DNA of 64,000 nucleotides from Peptacetobacter sp900539645 (GTDB lineage: Bacteria > Bacillota > Clostridia > Peptostreptococcales > Peptostreptococcaceae). The translations under genes were made by a program, and so were the position numbers. Under the pieces are notes generated by a model. It was not told where the DNA came from and ran no database searches. It saw nothing but the letters and a program-made list of their open reading frames with translations. Positions 60,893-64,000 of this stretch are shown in pieces (within the stretch, counting starts at the first letter, position 1; every line of letters begins with the position of its first letter). Where the stretch lies: NCBI RefSeq assembly GCF_047807365.1, contig NZ_JBLOUI010000001.1, forward strand, positions 124,001-188,000, written 5' to 3'.

Positions 60893-61124
60893 ATAAAAAA
60901 ACGCCCTCGTGTTAAAAAACACTAGGACGATATTACCGCGGTACCACCTAAATTATACACTTATCGTGTATCTCTCAAACTGCGTAACGTGCAGTGACGG
61001 TTCGGCTACTATAATTCACCTATCTCCTCGTGGACCCATTCACCGAATCTATTTATGCTGCAATCTCAGCTACTTGCAACTCTCTGTATCAAACTCAACT
61101 CGACTACTCTCTCCAGTCTTAGGA
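60893..61124 (-). promoter_or_regulatory. Tryptophan T-box riboswitch over mtnN-trpS
   Basis: Read on the minus strand, stem I starts near 61124, the specifier loop holds GAATGGGTCCAC with a UGG (Trp) codon at 61036-61038, the T-box proper AGGTGGTACCGCGGT lies at 60935-60949, and the terminator stem pairs 60902-60911 with 60920-60929 before seven T. Uncharged tRNA(Trp) would stabilise the antiterminator and raise mtnN-trpS expression. Specifier and downstream trpS agree. Confidence 0.93.
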
Positions 61125-61152
61125 TTTACAATTTAAAATTTTCTATATTTTT

Positions 61153-61181
61153 ATCATACAAGCAATCTTTTTTTATGTCAA
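61153..61181 (-). promoter_or_regulatory. Promoter of the T-box mtnN-trpS operon
   Basis: TTGACA (61176-61181), 17-base spacer, TATGAT (61153-61158) on the minus strand. Transcription would start near 61146, just ahead of stem I. Confidence 0.85.
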
Positions 61182-61313
61182 GAAAATAAATTTAAATTTT
61201 ATCTAAATTTCCAAAGGAATTTTCTTCTTTCCATAGAATATATAAATAAACCAAAATTAATATAATTTGGTTAAAATCAAAATAAATTTTACCTATAAAA
61301 GGGGGACAAGATT

Positions 61314-61640
61314 ATGATAGTAACTACAACACCATCAGTAGAGGGATACAAAATAGTTGAGTATAAAGGAATAACTTACGGAGAAGTTGTTTCAGGGGTT
61401 AACTTCTTCAAAGACTTTGCAGCTGGATTATCTAATATATTCGGTGGAAGATCAAATTCTTACGAAGACGAATTAAAAAATGCCAGAGAAAAAGCTCTTG
61501 AAGAATTAGAAGGAAGAGCAGCTGCAAAAGGTGCAAATGCAGTTGTTGGAGTTGACACAGACTATGAAGTACTAGGTGCTGACAATGGAATGCTAATGGT
61601 AACAGTATCTGGAACAGCAGTAGTAATAGAGAGAATATAA
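61314..61640 (+). CDS. YbjQ family protein (UPF0145)
   Basis: A 108-residue UPF0145 protein. TTTPSVEGYKIVEYKGITYGEVV, then ELKNAREKALEELEGRAAAKGANAVVGVD, typical throughout. Function unestablished; relatives are small beta-rich proteins. AAGGGGGACAAG precedes the ATG. A terminator follows about 110 bases on, with element D between. Confidence 0.88.
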   Translation: MIVTTTPSVEGYKIVEYKGITYGEVVSGVNFFKDFAAGLSNIFGGRSNSYEDELKNAREKALEELEGRAAAKGANAVVGVDTDYEVLGADNGMLMVTVSGTAVVIERI

Positions 61641-61643
61641 GAG

Positions 61644-61682
61644 AAAGGGCAAGAGTGTAACTGCTCCTTGCTCCAGGCTTCA
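61644..61682 (-). repeat. Structured intergenic element, copy D (inverted 3' fragment)
   Basis: On the minus strand this reads GAAGCCTGGAGCAAG, then GAGCAGTTACACTCTTGCCC, nearly the same as the 3' third of copy A (GAAGCCTGGAGCCAA, GAGCAGTTATACTCTTGCCC). Stem bases that vary are mostly single transitions. It starts 4 bases after the ybjQ stop codon and lacks the other outer arm. Confidence 0.65.
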
Positions 61683-61749
61683 TCTTATATACTTACTTAC
61701 AGGTTAAGCTAAAAACAAATTTAAACTTAATAAAATTTAATTATACAGA

Positions 61750-61784
61750 AAAAGGTTGTTACAAAATTTGTAGCAACCTTTTTT
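61750..61784 (+). terminator. Intrinsic terminator downstream of ybjQ
   Basis: AAGGTTG (61752-61758) and CAACCTT (61774-61780), extended by TACAAA/TTTGTA with one mismatch, then TTTT. It would end the ybjQ transcript and, weakly, transcripts in the other direction. Confidence 0.8.
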
Positions 61785-61837
61785 GTAAACTATTTACATT
61801 CTTCATAAGTTTTTCGTTGGAATAATTTATTGTATAA

Positions 61838-61953
61838 AAGAAGAGGGTTATAGCAAAAACTACGACAATCTACAGACGCCATGCAACATATAAATGTGTT
61901 ACATATATGGGCATGGCGTCGAAGCCTGGAGTGTTTTTGCTATACCCTCTTCT
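61838..61953. repeat. Structured intergenic element, copy C (complete)
   Basis: Outer stem of about 22-23 bp pairs 61838-61860 with 61933-61953, with one bulged T on the 5' side. The inner 10-bp stem GACGCCATGC/GCATGGCGTC pairs 61875-61884 with 61911-61920. Unpaired blocks CGACAAT (61863-61869), AAATGTGTTAC and GAAGCCTGGAG (61921-61931) match copy A, but the stems do not, so base-pairing has been kept while sequence changed. It lies between ybjQ and ribU (ribU ends at 61962). Confidence 0.78.
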
Positions 61954-61961
61954 TTGCTATA

Positions 61962-62612
61962 TTATATTATTCCTTTCATTGCTAGTACTAGCATTACACA
62001 TGTTACTATTACTAATACCGCTACAGCCATTACACCTGGATGTACTATCATTTTTGGTGCATCTTTAGCTTCTGATTTTAACACTGTTCTTCTAAGTGCT
62101 GATACTATTGGTTTATATATTAATAAAATTATTGCTGAGTCTATTCCACCTTTTATTAAGTTGAATGGCATTATCGCTGGAACTAAAAGTTTTACAACTT
62201 CTGCTCTTGGAATTCCCATATATATTGGTGTTACTAAGTAGTTCCATAACATCATAACAACTGTAAGAAGTACTGTACCACTTACTAAACCTATTATAGA
62301 ACCTCTTAAAGTTCTATCTTTTTTGTATATAAAAGCTGCAGTACAAGAAAACGCACAAATAGAAATTATATTCATTACAAGTCCTATTATTCCATCTTCA
62401 CTTATAGTTAAAAATTCGATAAACGCTGTTACTACTGCTACCATCAATGACATGAACGGTCCCCAAATAAATCCACCTATTGTTATAATTACGTTCTTTG
62501 GATCATACTCTAAGAATAATACCATTGGTATTCTTATGAATAATACCGCTGCAAATGCCAGTGCACTAAGCATTGCCACCCTTGTCATTGTTTTTGTCTT
62601 GCTTTCCATCAT
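61962..62612 (-). CDS. ribU: Riboflavin ECF transporter substrate-binding protein RibU
   Basis: A 216-residue S component with about six hydrophobic segments: MLSALAFAAVLFIRIPMVLFLEYDPKN at the N-terminus and FIWGPFMSLMVAVVTAF are typical of RibU. It lies behind an FMN riboswitch, confirming riboflavin as ligand. The ECF ATPase and T subunits are elsewhere. Start ATG-ATG at 62612/62609 after AGGAGTGATG. Confidence 0.93.
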   Translation of the reverse strand: MMESKTKTMTRVAMLSALAFAAVLFIRIPMVLFLEYDPKNVIITIGGFIWGPFMSLMVAVVTAFIEFLTISEDGIIGLVMNIISICAFSCTAAFIYKKDRTLRGSIIGLVSGTVLLTVVMMLWNYLVTPIYMGIPRAEVVKLLVPAIMPFNLIKGGIDSAIILLIYKPIVSALRRTVLKSEAKDAPKMIVHPGVMAVAVLVIVTCVMLVLAMKGII

Positions 62613-62633
62613 CTTTCATCACTCCTAAAATTT

Positions 62634-62674
62634 AAAATAAAAAACACCTGATAGACTAAGTGTCTTTCAGGTGT
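62634..62674 (-). terminator. Riboswitch-controlled terminator of ribU
   Basis: ACACCTGA and TCAGGTGT (62644-62651 and 62667-62674), with an inner AGAC/GTCT, then TTTTTT on the minus strand, between the FMN aptamer and ribU. This is the attenuator arm of the riboswitch. Confidence 0.9.
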
Positions 62675-62781
62675 TGTAACTCTCTATTATAAAAATATCT
62701 TTTGATTATTAGTATGTAAAATATAACCTAAATAGGATTTATTTTGCACAATAAAAAATCTAACTAATAGATAATTATTAA

Positions 62782-62926
62782 CACATCTTCTCTCATCCAG
62801 ACTATACTGTCGGTTTTGGAATTTCACCAAATCCTGAATTGAACTTATGCCAATTCCTGCGTTTAAAAAAACGCTCGCGGACTATACCGCCGGTCGGGAA
62901 TCTCACCCTGCCCTGAAGACATCTTA
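62782..62926 (-). ncRNA. FMN riboswitch aptamer (RFN element)
   Basis: On the minus strand the conserved parts are read in order: CTTCAGGGCAGGGTGAGATT, CCCGACCGGCGGTATAGTCC, GCGAGC, TTTGGTGAAATTCC, and CCGACAGTATAGTCTGGATG followed by AGAGAAGATG. All five joining loops of the RFN element are present. FMN binding would favour the terminator before ribU. Confidence 0.96.
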
Positions 62927-62984
62927 ACTAATTCAGTTGTCTATTATTAAATTAACACAAATAAAAAATAAAATCAATACCATA

Positions 62985-63013
62985 TTGACTTTATTGACTA
63001 ACAAACATATAAT
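62985..63013 (+). promoter_or_regulatory. Promoter of the copper-chaperone-like gene
   Basis: TTGACT (62985-62990), exactly 17 bases, TATAAT (63008-63013) on the plus strand. A symmetrical site lies between it and the gene. Confidence 0.82.
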
Positions 63014-63029
63014 CAAATTATAGTGATTT

Positions 63030-63046
63030 ATACCCCTACTAGGTAT
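63030..63046. promoter_or_regulatory. Possible CsoR-type operator
   Basis: ATACCCCTACTAGGTAT has ATACC/GGTAT half-sites separated by 7 bases and lies just after the start point. It resembles the ATACCC-type sites of the copper repressor CsoR. CsoR itself is not in the window. Confidence 0.5.
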
Positions 63047-63076
63047 ATTAAGTATTAAAACTTGGAGGATAAATAT

Positions 63077-63292
63077 ATGAAAAAAATAATAAAAATAGAT
63101 GGCATGGGATGCCAGCACTGTGTAAATAGAATAACTGAAGCACTTTCTGCTATAGATGGTGTAGAAGTATTAGAAGTTAGCTTAGAAGACAAATCTGCAA
63201 CTGTTGACGTAGAAGAATCAATAACTGATGAAATTTTAATGGAAGCTATAGATGAAGAAGGATTTGAACCTATAGAATGTTTCTTAGCATAA
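63077..63292 (+). CDS. Heavy-metal-associated (HMA) domain protein, CopZ-like
   Basis: A 71-residue HMA domain with metal-site MGCQHC (Cys-x2-Cys, about 11-14) and a ferredoxin-like fold. It resembles the copper chaperone CopZ. GGAGGATAAATAT precedes the ATG at 63077. Alone between its promoter and terminator, without the CopA ATPase in the window. Copper rather than another soft metal is inferred from the possible CsoR site. Confidence 0.85.
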   Translation: MKKIIKIDGMGCQHCVNRITEALSAIDGVEVLEVSLEDKSATVDVEESITDEILMEAIDEEGFEPIECFLA

Positions 63293-63345
63293 TCTATTAA
63301 TTATAAAATCTAACATAGTTCACCAATTTAAATTAATCATAAATA

Positions 63346-63386
63346 AAAAGAGCTTTTTCTCCATACAAGATTAAGCTCTTTTTTTA
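63346..63386. terminator. Bidirectional intrinsic terminator
   Basis: AGAGCTT (63349-63355) and AAGCTCT (63373-63379) with T-runs on both sides, between the convergent HMA and cyclase genes. Confidence 0.87.
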
Positions 63387-63395
63387 TTTATATAT

Positions 63396-64000
63396 TTACT
63401 CAAACCAAGCAACCGCCCTAACTGGTGCACCATCGCTATTTTCTACTTTTAACGGACAACAACTAAAATTAAAAATTTTATCTCCACAAAGTTCAAGATT
63501 TTTTAGATTTTCAATATTTACAATATCCTTATCTTTAAACAACTTCTTATGTCTTGTAAGTTTTTCATCTGAAACAGGATCTATCCCTATCGTATCAAAT
63601 CCAATTCCTTTATAATTTCCATTAAGCACATAATCTAAAACTTCATCGTTCACACATGGATAATCTCCAAAATATTTATCAGTTCCCCAATATTTATCCC
63701 AACCAGTGTTGAACAATAAAAAATCAACTTTCTCAGCTTTTTTACCGTATTTCAAAATACAGTCTAATGTAATATCCTCGCCTTCATTTAAATCTCTACA
63801 ATCTATCACAAGTCCTTTTCCTATAAACTGGTTCGCAGGAAACTCGTCTAAAGTCGTTCTATCTGGATATATATGTGCTGGTGGATCCATGTGAGTCCCT
63901 ACATGAGAATATATACTAATAGAAGTTTCCCTAAAACCATCTTTTTCATAATTACTTGTGTTAATTAACTTTGGCATTTCTGTACCTGGAAAAACTGTCA
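63396..64000 (-). CDS. Cyclase family protein (KynB-like), 5' end outside the window
   Basis: The C-terminal 201 or so residues of a metal-dependent cyclase/arylformamidase-type enzyme; the frame is open to the right edge (TVFPGTEMPKL before the internal Met). The metal-binding signature is HVGTHMDPPAH. FNTGWDKYWG and IGFDTIGIDPVS are typical. Substrate (kynurenine formamide or another) is unknown. Confidence 0.85.
   Translation of the reverse strand, partial: TVFPGTEMPKLINTSNYEKDGFRETSISIYSHVGTHMDPPAHIYPDRTTLDEFPANQFIGKGLVIDCRDLNEGEDITLDCILKYGKKAEKVDFLLFNTGWDKYWGTDKYFGDYPCVNDEVLDYVLNGNYKGIGFDTIGIDPVSDEKLTRHKKLFKDKDIVNIENLKNLELCGDKIFNFSCCPLKVENSDGAPVRAVAWFE

Noticed and set aside
61838..61953. 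Elements A and C as a c-di-GMP-II riboswitch, CRISPR repeat or group I intron remnant
   Set aside because: They lack the conserved cores of those classes as I know them, are not in arrays, and do not precede a coding start.

Overview
The window is a low-GC, gene-dense chromosomal segment of an anaerobic Firmicute of class Clostridia, best placed in or near the Peptostreptococcaceae. The reasons are the AT-rich codon use, the FapR/FabK-type fatty acid operon, a homologue of the C. difficile CD1247 zinc-ribbon protein beside efp and rnc, and gene orders shared with C. difficile and Bacillus. A non-spore-former such as Peptostreptococcus fits: at the conserved recN-spoIVB-spo0A-steA position spoIVB is gone and Spo0A is reduced to a diverged DNA-binding domain without a receiver. 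Almost every gene lies on the minus strand, so transcription runs from high to low coordinates. No rRNA, tRNA, CRISPR, prophage or IS transposase gene was seen.

Layout, low to high coordinate. 1-824: start of a BrnQ transporter gene with a good promoter, and a long AT-rich gap. 825-14200: translation and protein-targeting block (rbgA, rplS with an L19 leader, trmD, rimM, khpA, rpsP, ffh, ylxM, ftsY, smc, a radical-SAM gene, rnc, a CD1247-like gene, efp). 14300-20400: a four-gene pseudopilin cluster behind aroE, then a tRNA-modification group (U32 TrhP-like, TrmR-like) and mltG. 20500-26100: a degenerate Xer-like recombinase, DUF3866, a MraY/WecA-type transferase, a GT2 glycosyltransferase, and SteB- and SteA-like envelope proteins. 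26200-36400: Spo0A relic, recN, tlyA, dxs, PAP2-like, ispA, xseB, xseA, a TsaD-like paralogue, nusB and Asp23. 36600-44500: fatty acid operon fapR-plsX-fabH-fabK-fabD-fabG-acpP-fabF, and yceD-rpmF. 44600-58700: ackA, divergent tmcAL, mscL, a lipoprotein, a CofE-like ligase, coaD, rsmD, recG, fakA, Asp23, divergent rpmB, pyrR, rluD and lspA. 58800-64000: a candidate small RNA, a tryptophan T-box over mtnN-trpS, ybjQ, an FMN riboswitch over ribU, a copper-chaperone-like gene with a possible CsoR site, and a partial cyclase gene.

The least explained structure is a family of about 120-nt folded intergenic repeats. There are two complete copies (47416-47540 and 61838-61953) and two fragments (about 56519-56560 and 61644-61682). 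The complete copies have different outer-stem sequences that still pair, with a single-base bulge in a similar place, and they share three unpaired blocks (CGACAAT, AAATGTGTTAC, GAAGCCTGGAG). That pattern suggests a structured RNA or a small non-autonomous mobile element. Other leads are the Spo0A relic, the SteA/SteB/glycosyltransferase module, the recombinase lacking catalytic residues, two pseudopilin genes whose prepilin leaders are out of frame with their start codons, and the small RNA with a C-rich loop.

All calls come from reading the sequence and from remembered family features; no database search was run.
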